Shown: positions 1 through 6,583, counted from the first letter of the stretch. The stretch is 7,919 nucleotides of DNA from Candidatus Hydrogenedentota bacterium (GCA_903922535.1 CAIXUF010001044.1:1-7919), one strand, 5' to 3'. Program-made: numbers and translations. Notes: generated from the sequence alone by a model not told the origin.

Positions 1-107
1 ATTGCCCCGGTACCTGTCGAAGGATGGGGGGAAGCTCAAGGAATGAACAGGGACGTCTATTCAAGATACCTCCTTGGTGATCGATTACTTCACGTGTACG
101 AGCACCG

Positions 108-2669
108 CTACTTCTTCATCAACCACACTTCCGAACACAGCGTGCCCCAGCCGCCCGTGTCGCGCCACAGCGTAAGCTGCGGATTGGTCCCCTCACCCAC
201 GCCCTCCGATTTCTGAAACCACAGGCGCAGCGTGCCGTCCTTGGTTGCCGCCGGGGGAATGTCGAACTCAAAGAACTCGGCCTTCTCTAGCGGCAATTCC
301 AAATCTTTCGCCAGGCACACATCGTTCGCATAAATCGACTCGGTCTTCTGCGGCTGGAAGGGGGCATAGCGCGGCAGGTAACTCGGCCGCACCAGCGTGA
401 GTTTCACGCGGTACGACGCCTTGGGATCGAGCCCCTCATATTCAAACGCCACGCCCGCCGCCTCGTCCGTGGTGAAGGCCATGTTCCGCTGCGACACACG
501 GTTCGAATTGGCAAAGCCCGTTTCGCCAAAGGCGTATCCCGCGACAAGATGCGGGGCGCGACCCGGCGCACCCGGATCGTCGTAGAATCCCCCCGGTCCC
601 GGATCTTCATAATTGACTGCGGCCCGAATCGCCGCCGCCCGTTCCGCTTCCGGCAGGACCAGCGCGCGCTCCACCTGTTGCGCCATCCAGCCCAGGCCGA
701 TGAAATCCTGATCCAGATTAAACAGGCCCTCGCTGCGCACGCCGTAGATACGGTCACTCTCCTCGCCCCACCGCGCCGCCTCAACACGCAATTCTTTCAT
801 GCGTTGCGATTCAATGTCAGCGCCCAGTTCAGCCTTCACCTGTGCCAACACTTCCGACAGGCCACCGTTGCCAAGCGCGGCCCTGAGCGCTTCCTCCACA
901 TTCTTCTGGCGTGCCTGCTGCGCGAGCACGCGCAACTGGATGTACTTGTCCAGCGCCGCCTTTTGCATGTACTGGCGCCACAAGTAATTGGTCTCCATCT
1001 GTTCGGCGGAAATCTCCGTGCCGGCCTGTTGAACCAGCCCGTACAGCCTGTCGATGCCCGCGTTGTCCGCGACGGGCGTCATCAGGTTCTGTTCCAACTG
1101 GAAGATGGCCTTGGCCATGCTTCCCGCGGCATGCGCCCCGAAATGCACCTCCGCATATTCGCGCACAACATCCTCAACCGTGCGGTGCGGGTCCCACAGC
1201 AGCCGCTGCCACATCCACTGGTTGAAATGATCATGATGCCCTTCCGAATAGGCCACGTCCCCAACTGCAAAAGGCATCATCTCCTGGAAAGCACGGTAAT
1301 AACTGCGCGGCCGCGCGTGAAAGCTGCGACGGTCATAGACCATGACCAGGGCGGGGTCCGGCTTCTGCGCGTAGAGCCAGTTGCCCCAGTGCGGCGGCAA
1401 GTCATGGTTGCGGTCGGGGATCAATTCATGGTCCATCAATCCGAATTCCGAATACACCCAGTGCGTGCAGTCGGTGAACATGACCAGGTCCACCTGTGGC
1501 GGCAACTGGTGCACCACCTCCTGCGGATAACGGCTCCAGGGGCCAAAGCCGGGATGATCGAACAGGTCCATGCGGTGGTCCTGCCGACGTCCCGGCATCC
1601 AGCCCATGGCGTTCGAACCCGGCCCCATGCAGAAGCCCTGCAGCCACGGCTCGTCTGACTGCCGCAGAAAATCGAAGATGGCCTGGTCGCCGTCATTGTC
1701 CAGCTTTTGGTTCGACGCGAAGACTTTGATGTTCGGATGGTACTTGCGCGCAATCGCCGCAAAGTCATGCACCAGCCGGATGTACACCGCCCCATAGGGA
1801 CGGCACTTGTCGCACTCGCAGCCGCCGCCGTCGCCCGACACATACCGCACATAGTCATAGTCCGGCGCGTTCTTCCAGTACGCGTCGGCCGCATCGAGCA
1901 GCGCCTGCCGCGCTTCGGGAACGGACGGACACAAATAGCCCGGACGGCCAATGGCCTCGATGGCCTGCCATCCTGGTGGTCCCGACCCGGCATTGGCGGG
2001 AATGTGAATAAGCGTGTCCAGCCCCCAAGACTTGAAGAACGCAGCGACATCCCGTTGCGGCATTTCTGAACCGCCCGCCTCAAAGGTGTTCGCGCCCGCC
2101 AGTGCATAGTTCAGCACATTGCGTTCCCACTCCGCCTCGGTCCATTTCCGGCCATGGGTCAGCTCACGAATGGTCGCGCCCTGCCACGCCAGCAACCCGC
2201 GCATCTTGAACGCCGGTGCCGTGCGCTCCTCCAGCGTGTCGGGAAACGCCGCGCCCGCTTCCGTTTGCTGCAACGCCCGCAGAATGCCCCCCACCGCGTA
2301 CAGAACGCCGCGCTCGTCAACGCCCGCCGCCAGCACCACCCGCAAATCTCCGTCGCGCCGCATCTTCAGCACATATCCTTCGCCGCCCGGATCGAGCGTG
2401 GTCGGCAGCGCAACATGTGCCTGTTTCAGTTGGCCCTTCAACAGGTCATGCCGTTCCGGCGTGCCCAGCAAAATCGCCAAACCAGATTGCGGCAGCTCCT
2501 GCGACAGCTCAGCGGTCACGTGCGCGTCGGCCAACCGATCCAAGAGCAGTCCCGCCGCCTTCTGTTCGACGGGCGACGCCTGCGCGCCGACAACCACGTG
2601 AAATGATTCCGCCCGTGCCGGAAATACAACAAGTCCGATCGCAACCAACGTCACAAGCAAACGATGCAT
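108..2669 (-). CDS. Secreted glycoside hydrolase-like protein (GH20/GH67/DUF4838-type barrel)
   Basis: An 853-residue exported protein. Residues 1-20 form a signal peptide (basic start, hydrophobic core, cleavage after ARA). Residues about 22-135 look like the alpha/beta domain that precedes the barrel in GH20, GH67 and GH84 enzymes, ending in a characteristic 'DERGVLYAVGGILRAL' stretch. Residues about 150-480 look like a TIM barrel that starts after 'KMRGLLAW' and carries a CxCxxC cluster (C284, C286, C289), as seen in DUF4838-type proteins. Residues about 500-680 are helical, and 705-853 form a beta-rich, carbohydrate-binding-like end. The expected role is cleavage or binding of a glycan outside the cytoplasm; the substrate and catalytic acids cannot be assigned by eye. 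The ATG at 2669 is supported by AAAGGA eight bases upstream and by the signal peptide. The gene is divergent from the DUF1080 gene. The fold class is fairly sure; enzymatic activity is inferred. Confidence 0.88.
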   Translation of the reverse strand: MHRLLVTLVAIGLVVFPARAESFHVVVGAQASPVEQKAAGLLLDRLADAHVTAELSQELPQSGLAILLGTPERHDLLKGQLKQAHVALPTTLDPGGEGYVLKMRRDGDLRVVLAAGVDERGVLYAVGGILRALQQTEAGAAFPDTLEERTAPAFKMRGLLAWQGATIRELTHGRKWTEAEWERNVLNYALAGANTFEAGGSEMPQRDVAAFFKSWGLDTLIHIPANAGSGPPGWQAIEAIGRPGYLCPSVPEARQALLDAADAYWKNAPDYDYVRYVSGDGGGCECDKCRPYGAVYIRLVHDFAAIARKYHPNIKVFASNQKLDNDGDQAIFDFLRQSDEPWLQGFCMGPGSNAMGWMPGRRQDHRMDLFDHPGFGPWSRYPQEVVHQLPPQVDLVMFTDCTHWVYSEFGLMDHELIPDRNHDLPPHWGNWLYAQKPDPALVMVYDRRSFHARPRSYYRAFQEMMPFAVGDVAYSEGHHDHFNQWMWQRLLWDPHRTVEDVVREYAEVHFGAHAAGSMAKAIFQLEQNLMTPVADNAGIDRLYGLVQQAGTEISAEQMETNYLWRQYMQKAALDKYIQLRVLAQQARQKNVEEALRAALGNGGLSEVLAQVKAELGADIESQRMKELRVEAARWGEESDRIYGVRSEGLFNLDQDFIGLGWMAQQVERALVLPEAERAAAIRAAVNYEDPGPGGFYDDPGAPGRAPHLVAGYAFGETGFANSNRVSQRNMAFTTDEAAGVAFEYEGLDPKASYRVKLTLVRPSYLPRYAPFQPQKTESIYANDVCLAKDLELPLEKAEFFEFDIPPAATKDGTLRLWFQKSEGVGEGTNPQLTLWRDTGGWGTLCSEVWLMKK

Positions 2670-2677
2670 GGTTTCAT

Positions 2678-2683
2678 TCCTTT
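2678..2683 (-). promoter_or_regulatory. Ribosome binding site of the glycosidase-like gene
   Basis: On the minus strand the sequence AAAGGA lies eight bases before the ATG at 2669. It is a good Shine-Dalgarno match and fixes the start that yields a proper signal peptide. Confidence 0.6.
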
Positions 2684-2713
2684 CCTTCGTAGCGTATCAC
2701 GGCGATGGTTTGT

Positions 2714-2810
2714 ACTGGGAGCACCGGCGTCACCGCCGGCTGTGTTCGCTCAAGTCCCCGCTTTGGACGATTCGCAACACACAGTTGGCGGGGATGCCGG
2801 CGCTCCCAGT
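2714..2810. repeat. REP-like imperfect inverted repeat between divergent genes
   Basis: The left arm begins ACTGGGAGCACCGGCGTC at 2714. The reverse complement of the right arm, read from 2810, begins ACTGGGAGCGCCGGCATC. The arms stay alignable for about 33 bases, through CCGCC..CTGTGT, with a few substitutions and small length differences. The loop at about 2750-2771 holds a small nested GTCC/GGAC pair. As RNA or single-stranded DNA it would form a long GC-rich hairpin. Both arms read as 'GAPAS'- or 'WERRHP'-like nonsense peptides, which I recall as spurious ORFs in genomes of large environmental bacteria. It is probably a dispersed palindromic element; a regulatory or mRNA-end role is possible. 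Confidence 0.75.
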
Positions 2811-2838
2811 TGCCTTTCCGTGAGACAGGTGGTAGCAT
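2810..2838 (+). promoter_or_regulatory. Candidate sigma70-type promoter for the DUF1080 gene
   Basis: TTGCCT at 2810-2815 and TAGCAT at 2833-2838 are separated by 17 bases and each match the consensus at four of six positions. The -35 box abuts the right arm of the inverted repeat. The -10 box lies 46 bases before the ATG at 2885, which leaves room for a short leader. It rests on a consensus match only. Confidence 0.3.
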
Positions 2839-2871
2839 GGACGCTCCCCGTCGATCAGGGCGGGCAACGGC

Positions 2872-2877
2872 AAGGAG
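2872..2877 (+). promoter_or_regulatory. Ribosome binding site that decides the DUF1080 gene start
   Basis: AAGGAG lies seven bases before the ATG at 2885. The reading frame is open upstream to an ATG at 2705, but that extension runs through the inverted repeat, is not protein-like and would bury the signal peptide. The start at 2885 is therefore preferred. Confidence 0.75.
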
Positions 2878-2884
2878 AATTGCA

Positions 2885-4099
2885 ATGCGAACGATGGCAA
2901 CAATGGCCCTGCTGGCGGTCCTGTGCGGGATGGCTGGTGCGGCGGACTGGGAATCAATCACGCCGGGCGCGGACCTGGCGGGCTGGAAGGCCGAGGGCGG
3001 CGAGTGGACCGTCACGGACGGCGTCCTGTCGGGCAAGGCGATGAAGGACCAGAACTGCTGGCTGGTCTATCAGAAGAGCGAATTTGCGGACTTCGAAATT
3101 GAGGTCGAGTTCCGCACCCCCGTCCCGACCAACGGCGGCGTGCAATTCCGCTCGCAGTGGCTGCCGCGCGTCCCGCTCAAGGACGGCGAGACCGCCGACA
3201 CCGCGCCGAAGCAGATGTACGGCTACCAGGCCAACATCGAAACCCGCCAGCGCGAGGCGACAGGCCGGCTCGTGGACGAGAACGGGCGCGGACCGCTGGT
3301 GAAGGACGCCGCCGAGGCGGCCTTCATGACGCTCACGCAAAAGGACTGGAACAAAATGCGCGTTGTCGCCCGTGGCAACACGATCGAGATCTACCTCCAC
3401 GACGTGCTCGCGGCCAAGTTCGAGGATGAGGCGTACCTCAAGGGCCTCATCGCGCTGCAATCCTTCGCCTTCGACCAGCAGGAGCCCTTTGCGGTGGTAG
3501 AGTACCGCAACATCCGCGTGAAGGACTACGGCCGCGAAGGCGAATGGCGCGCCCTGTTCAACGGCAAGGATTTTGACGGCTGGAAGAAGTGGGGAGAAGA
3601 GGACTGGTCGGTCAAGGACGGCGTCATCGACGGCCACAGCGGGCCCAAGAAAAGCGAGGGCTACCTCGCCACGGTGGAAACCTTCAAGGACTTCCACGTG
3701 CGCGGCGGTTTCAAAATGCTCGGCAACGGCAACTACGGCCTGTTCTACCATTCGTCCATCACACTGAAAGACGACGGCTATCCGATCATTTCGGGCCTGC
3801 AGGGCGAGGTCGCACCGGATTATCCGTCGCCCACCGGCTGGGTGTATGAGAGCTACAAGCGCGGCTGGCTGGTAAAACCGGACCCGAACGTCGCCGCCGC
3901 CATGGTCCTGCGCCGCACCGACTGGAACGAGATTGAGATCCGCTCCATCGGCAACCACGTGACCACCTGGGTCAACGGCATGCGCGTGCTTGACCTCGTC
4001 GATGAAAAGCAGTTGCTGTCCGAGGGATTCTTCGCCCTCCAGCTTCACACCGGCGGCGCGGACGGCATCCTGTGGAAGGACTTGTGCGTGCTGAAGTAG
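2885..4099 (+). CDS. Secreted protein with two DUF1080 domains (3-keto-disaccharide hydrolase/LamG-like)
   Basis: A 404-residue exported protein. Residues 1-20 are a signal peptide (MRTMATMALLAVLCGMAGAA). Two homologous beta-sandwich domains follow: about 21-214 and about 218-403. Their motifs correspond: NGGVQFRSQ with GNYGLFYHS, YGYQANI with SGLQGEV, DWNKMRVVARGN with DWNEIEIRSIGN, and GLIALQSF with GFFALQLHTG. The second domain opens with the textbook DUF1080 start 'WRALFNGKDFDGWK'. Family members are concanavalin-like folds; some act on 3-keto-glycosides by hydrolysis or hydration, while others may only bind sugar. The start is set by AAGGAG seven bases upstream. The gene is divergent from the glycosidase-like gene and is followed by a strong hairpin terminator, so it looks monocistronic. 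The domain call is confident; the reaction is inferred. Confidence 0.9.
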   Translation: MRTMATMALLAVLCGMAGAADWESITPGADLAGWKAEGGEWTVTDGVLSGKAMKDQNCWLVYQKSEFADFEIEVEFRTPVPTNGGVQFRSQWLPRVPLKDGETADTAPKQMYGYQANIETRQREATGRLVDENGRGPLVKDAAEAAFMTLTQKDWNKMRVVARGNTIEIYLHDVLAAKFEDEAYLKGLIALQSFAFDQQEPFAVVEYRNIRVKDYGREGEWRALFNGKDFDGWKKWGEEDWSVKDGVIDGHSGPKKSEGYLATVETFKDFHVRGGFKMLGNGNYGLFYHSSITLKDDGYPIISGLQGEVAPDYPSPTGWVYESYKRGWLVKPDPNVAAAMVLRRTDWNEIEIRSIGNHVTTWVNGMRVLDLVDEKQLLSEGFFALQLHTGGADGILWKDLCVLK

Positions 4100-4120
4100 G
4101 CGCCGAACTTCGTGTTCAAA

Positions 4121-4160
4121 AAGCGGGGCAGACGGAAACGTCTGTCCCGCTTCTTCTTTC
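4121..4160 (+). terminator. Hairpin terminator after the DUF1080 gene
   Basis: A 14-base-pair stem (4121-4134 with 4139-4152) has one G-T wobble, closes on a GAAA tetraloop and is followed by a pyrimidine-rich CTTCTTTC. It begins 22 bases after the stop codon. The other strand has a run of five T after the stem, so it could work both ways. The stem's GGGCAGACG/CGTCTGTCCC core may itself be a dispersed hairpin element. Confidence 0.75.
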
Positions 4161-4250
4161 GGGAACGGCCAAGACGCATGCCTCGCAACGACAGCGCGTC
4201 CACTTTTCCTCCTTTGTACGACCTGGAAACTGCGCCGCTTCTCCATGACA

Positions 4251-4353
4251 AGGGACGAAAGGGACTTGAAGGACCCAACAAATCCTGTCAACCCTCACCC
4301 CGGCCGTGTGGATTGCATTCGTCCCTTCCGTCCCTTAGGTCCTTTTCGTCCTT
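4251..4353. repeat. Nonamer repeats in opposite orientation forming an inverted repeat
   Basis: The right side, 4318-4353, is four exact-length nonamers: TTCGTCCCT, TCCGTCCCT, TAGGTCCTT, TTCGTCCTT. The left side, 4251-4277, is three nonamers of the complementary type: AGGGACGAA, AGGGACTTG, AAGGACCCA. The best-pairing arms, 4253-4274 and 4330-4351, match at 18 of 22 positions when one is reverse-complemented, with a 55-base loop. No protein is implied. Confidence 0.7.
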
Positions 4354-4411
4354 CTTCTTGGGGCCGGTCACCGGTAACTCGCTTTGTGCAAACCGGATAG
4401 TAGCCGTCTCT

Positions 4412-4438
4412 CTCTTTGCGTTCTTTGTGATCCTTGCG
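4412..4438. repeat. Three-unit nonamer repeat (CTTTGCG type)
   Basis: Consecutive units CTCTTTGCG, TTCTTTGTG and ATCCTTGCG have an exact 9-base period. The family differs from the GTCCCTT nonamers just to the left. The array runs into the inverted repeat at 4421-4479, whose left arm is made of its last two units. Confidence 0.6.
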
Positions 4439-4479
4439 GTCAGATTTCTGCCTGTGCTGACCGCATGGATCACAAAGAA
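4421..4479. repeat. Near-perfect inverted repeat, 23-base arms
   Basis: Arm 4421-4443 reverse-complemented matches arm 4457-4479 at 22 of 23 positions (core CTGACCGCA-GGATCACAAAG). The loop, 4444-4456, is 13 bases. There is no T run after it, so it does not look like a classical terminator. It could be a REP- or MITE-like hairpin element. Confidence 0.8.
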
Positions 4480-4614
4480 ACTTCTTGCACAACCCCTGCG
4501 TCTGGCCCGTCTTTCTTTCCGTGCCGATTCGTACTACTGTCCGCCAACTTCATCGATCTTTTCGATGATTCTTATGCTGGCATCCCCGCAAGTCTTTCCG
4601 CTTCAAGGATACGC

Positions 4615-4641
4615 ACCACAGAGGGCACAGAGGTACACAGT
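4615..4641. repeat. Three-unit nonamer repeat (CACAGAG type)
   Basis: Units ACCACAGAG, GGCACAGAG and GTACACAGT have an exact 9-base period. Translated in one frame they give the TTEGTEV-type peptide that I recall as a common spurious prediction in environmental genomes. It is a third nonamer family within 400 bases. Confidence 0.6.
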
Positions 4642-4682
4642 CTGCATTATTCCGCACTACTATTTTCTCCTCTCGCCTCACT

Positions 4683-4710
4683 AGACCCCAGACCCAAGAC
4701 CCGAGACCCT
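4683..4710. repeat. Tandem heptamer AGACCCN, four copies
   Basis: Four consecutive units, AGACCCC, AGACCCA, AGACCCG and AGACCCT, differ only at the seventh base, which takes all four nucleotides. The array is flanked by unrelated pyrimidine-rich DNA. Confidence 0.85.
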
Positions 4711-4884
4711 CCTTTTAGTTGCGGCTCTGCTGCTCCAGGTGTTCCGTGGTTCCACTCTTTGGTCTCTTGTCTCGGCCAAAGGCTGCGCCAGGCTCTTTGT
4801 GTGTCAACCTCCGCATATTCATGTTGTGCCAAACAGCGTTTCCACGTATGCTAAATGCAACTTCACACATGGGGTTCGCGCATT

Positions 4885-6372
4885 ATGAGTCTTCTTGGAA
4901 TTGATGTCGGCACGAGCGGCTGCAAAACGGCTGCGTATGGTGTTGAGGGCGGGTGCATCGCGTCGGCGCACCGCGAATATCCCACGGTGTATCCGCGGCC
5001 GGGCTGGGCGGAGTTGGACAGCCGCCTTGTGCTGGCGCGGGTTCGGGAGGTCATCGCTGAAGTCGCGGCACAGACTTCCCACGACCCCGTTGCGGCGCTG
5101 TCCATCAGTTCCATGGGCGAGGCCATGACACCCGTCGGCCGCGACGGGCAGGTGCTGGGGAACAGCATCCTGCAGGTGGACATTCGCGGGGCGGAGCACG
5201 CGCGGCGCTTGGCGGCCGAATTTGGCCGCGAGGCCTTCTACGAGATCAACCCCAACATTCCCGGTCCAAATTACTCGTTGCCCAAACTGCTGTGGCTGCG
5301 CGACAACGATCCCGCGCTGTTCAACAGCGCCTGGAAATTTCTGCTCTGGGGCGACCTGGTGTCGTTCATGCTTGGCGGAGAAGCCGTGACCAGCCATGCG
5401 CTGGCCAACCGCACGCTGCTCTTCGACATTCGCAAGGAAGTCTGGTCGGAACCATTGCTGGCATGGTCCGGCATCGATGCCGAGCGGCTGCCCCGGCCCG
5501 TGCCCAGCGGCACGGTGGCGGGTGAGGTGCGCGCCGACATCGCCGCCGAACTGGGCCTGCCCGCGGGTGTGAAGATCGTCGTCGGCGCGCACGATCAATG
5601 CTGCGGCGCGCTGGGCGCGGGCATTTGCAGCGGCGGCAAGGCGGTCTGCGGCATGGGCACCGTCGAGTGCATCACCCCCGTCTACAACGGCATCCCTCCG
5701 GCCGCCACCATGCTCCCGCTCGGGCTCAATGTGGAGCACCACGTCCTGCCCGGCCTCTACCTGTCGTTCCTCTACAACCAGAGCGGCTCACTGGTGAAAT
5801 GGTTCCGCGACACTTTCGCACCCGGCCTGCAGGGCGGGGATGTCTACGGCGCGCTCATGCGCGAAATGCCGGACGCGCCGACGCGCCTGCTCGTGTTGCC
5901 CCATTTCGAGATGACCGGCGCGCCCGACTTCATCACCGACTCGGCAGGCGTCATCGCGGGTCTGCGCACCAGCACCGAACGCGGCGAAATCCTCAAGGCC
6001 GTCATCGAGGGTGCGGCATTCTACTTTGTCGAAAGTCTCGACGCGCTCCGCGGCCTCGGCATCGACATGTCCGAATTCATCGCCACCGGCGGCGGCGCCA
6101 AGTCCGCCGAATGGCTCCAGATCAAGGCCGACATCTACGGTGTCCCCTTTGCGCGCCCCAAAATCACCGAATGCGGCGCGCTCGGCGCCGCCATCCTCGC
6201 CGGCTGCGCCACCGGCGTCTTCAGCAGCCCCGCCGAAGGCGTCGCCCGGTTCGTCGCCCGCGATCGCGTCTTCGAGCCTGACATGACCCGCCACATCCAG
6301 TACCGCGAAATGCACGCGAAGTACAGCGAGCTGTATCCGGCGATGAAGGGCCTCCTGACGGGGCTGTCGTGA
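4885..6372 (+). CDS. FGGY-family carbohydrate kinase, substrate unknown
   Basis: A 495-residue cytoplasmic sugar kinase of normal family length. The N-terminal phosphate motif is GIDVGTSGCK (D7, T10, K14). A near-match to FGGY signature 1 is at 129-141 (NYSLPKLLWLRDN). The probable catalytic base is D237 in GAHDQCCGALGAG. FGGY signature 2 is matched fully at 355-375 (GVIAGLRTSTERGEILKAVIE). The nucleotide-binding GGGAKS is at 402-407. Family members transfer the ATP gamma-phosphate to pentoses, hexoses or polyols. The region that reads QMHG in xylulokinases is SSMGEA here, and the usual WNDGR is replaced by QVDIR, so D-xylulose is unlikely. The start at 4885 was chosen because 'MSLLGID' is the normal beginning; an in-frame ATG at 4855 adds ten unlikely residues. 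The ribosome site is weak (GGGG at 4871-4874). No clear terminator of its own was found. Confidence 0.92.
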   Translation: MSLLGIDVGTSGCKTAAYGVEGGCIASAHREYPTVYPRPGWAELDSRLVLARVREVIAEVAAQTSHDPVAALSISSMGEAMTPVGRDGQVLGNSILQVDIRGAEHARRLAAEFGREAFYEINPNIPGPNYSLPKLLWLRDNDPALFNSAWKFLLWGDLVSFMLGGEAVTSHALANRTLLFDIRKEVWSEPLLAWSGIDAERLPRPVPSGTVAGEVRADIAAELGLPAGVKIVVGAHDQCCGALGAGICSGGKAVCGMGTVECITPVYNGIPPAATMLPLGLNVEHHVLPGLYLSFLYNQSGSLVKWFRDTFAPGLQGGDVYGALMREMPDAPTRLLVLPHFEMTGAPDFITDSAGVIAGLRTSTERGEILKAVIEGAAFYFVESLDALRGLGIDMSEFIATGGGAKSAEWLQIKADIYGVPFARPKITECGALGAAILAGCATGVFSSPAEGVARFVARDRVFEPDMTRHIQYREMHAKYSELYPAMKGLLTGLS

Positions 6373-6583
6373 AGCATCTGTCCCCTTCGGGAACGCTGCG
6401 CGGAACCAAGCGCGCTTGTCGTCCTGAAGGCGGCACCGTGACGTGAAGATCTTGTTTCCAAAAGGCCATCTGCACACGAACAAGATCCCTCACTGCGTTC
6501 GATGCCACATAGGTGTTGCCGCGACAGTACAAAAAAGGGCCGCAACCACGCGGCTGCGGCCCATGTCGGCGGTCTCAGGATAA
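6373..6583. other. Short convergent intergenic region
   Basis: Two hundred and eleven bases between the stop codons of the convergent kinase and PHP genes. It holds a nine-base-pair inverted repeat (6448-6456 with 6479-6487, GATCTTGTT type, 22-base loop) of unknown meaning, and the terminator at 6531-6562. No coding signal was seen. Confidence 0.5.
6531..6562 (-). terminator. Rho-independent terminator of the PHP gene
   Basis: Read on the minus strand, an eight-base-pair GC stem GGGCCGCA/TGCGGCCC (6555-6562 with 6537-6544) is followed directly by six T (plus-strand A run 6531-6536). It lies 21 bases after the stop codon at 6584. This is the classical form. Confidence 0.88.

Larger units (their letters stand above)
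4161..4884. other. Gene-free, repeat-rich intergenic spacer
   Basis: About 720 bases with no credible coding region. Open frames on both strands here translate into low-complexity strings such as KGRKGPKGRKG, LCVLCDPCG and TTEGTEV, which come from 9-base-period DNA repeats and not from selected protein. The composition is more A/T- and pyrimidine-rich than in the flanking genes. The stretch 4500-4610 shows no clear repeat apart from a seven-base-pair hairpin at 4550-4568. The promoter of the kinase gene must lie towards the right end, but I could not pick one out. Confidence 0.7.

Noticed and set aside
2..46. Possible last 14 codons of a plus-strand gene (LPRYLSKDGGKLKE then TGA)
   Set aside because: The peptide looks protein-like and a convergent gene end here would be well placed, but 14 codons at a window edge are not enough to call a gene.
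549..1658. 369-codon open frame on the plus strand
   Set aside because: It lies antisense within the glycosidase-like gene, is rich in R, H, Q and P with no recognisable domain, and is the usual shadow of GC-rich coding DNA.
2954..4291. 445-codon open frame on the minus strand
   Set aside because: It is antisense to the DUF1080 gene, which has clear domains, a signal peptide and a ribosome site; the antisense product has no recognisable motif.
4510..4610. Decayed gene tail on the minus strand (ASIRIIEKIDEVGGQ then stop)
   Set aside because: The 15-residue stretch looks protein-like, but a stop codon lies about 20 codons upstream in frame and nothing recognisable precedes it.
4112..4684. 190-codon open frame through the spacer
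   Set aside because: It starts inside the terminator stem and translates short-period DNA repeats; there is no ribosome site and the composition is not that of the neighbouring genes.
4251..4710. CRISPR array
   Set aside because: The repeats are 7-9 bases, contiguous and degenerate, without unique spacers of uniform length, and no cas gene is present.
4384..4854. 156-codon open frame with LCVLCDPCG and TTEGTEV strings
   Set aside because: Its peptide motifs are direct products of 9-base-period repeats, so it is treated as a spurious ORF.
4819..5742. 307-codon open frame on the minus strand over the kinase start
   Set aside because: It overlaps the well-supported FGGY kinase antisense and has no family features.
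6448..6487. Nine-base-pair inverted repeat as terminator of the kinase
   Set aside because: The stem is AT-rich with a 22-base loop and no T run follows, so it is recorded only as a repeat of unknown meaning.
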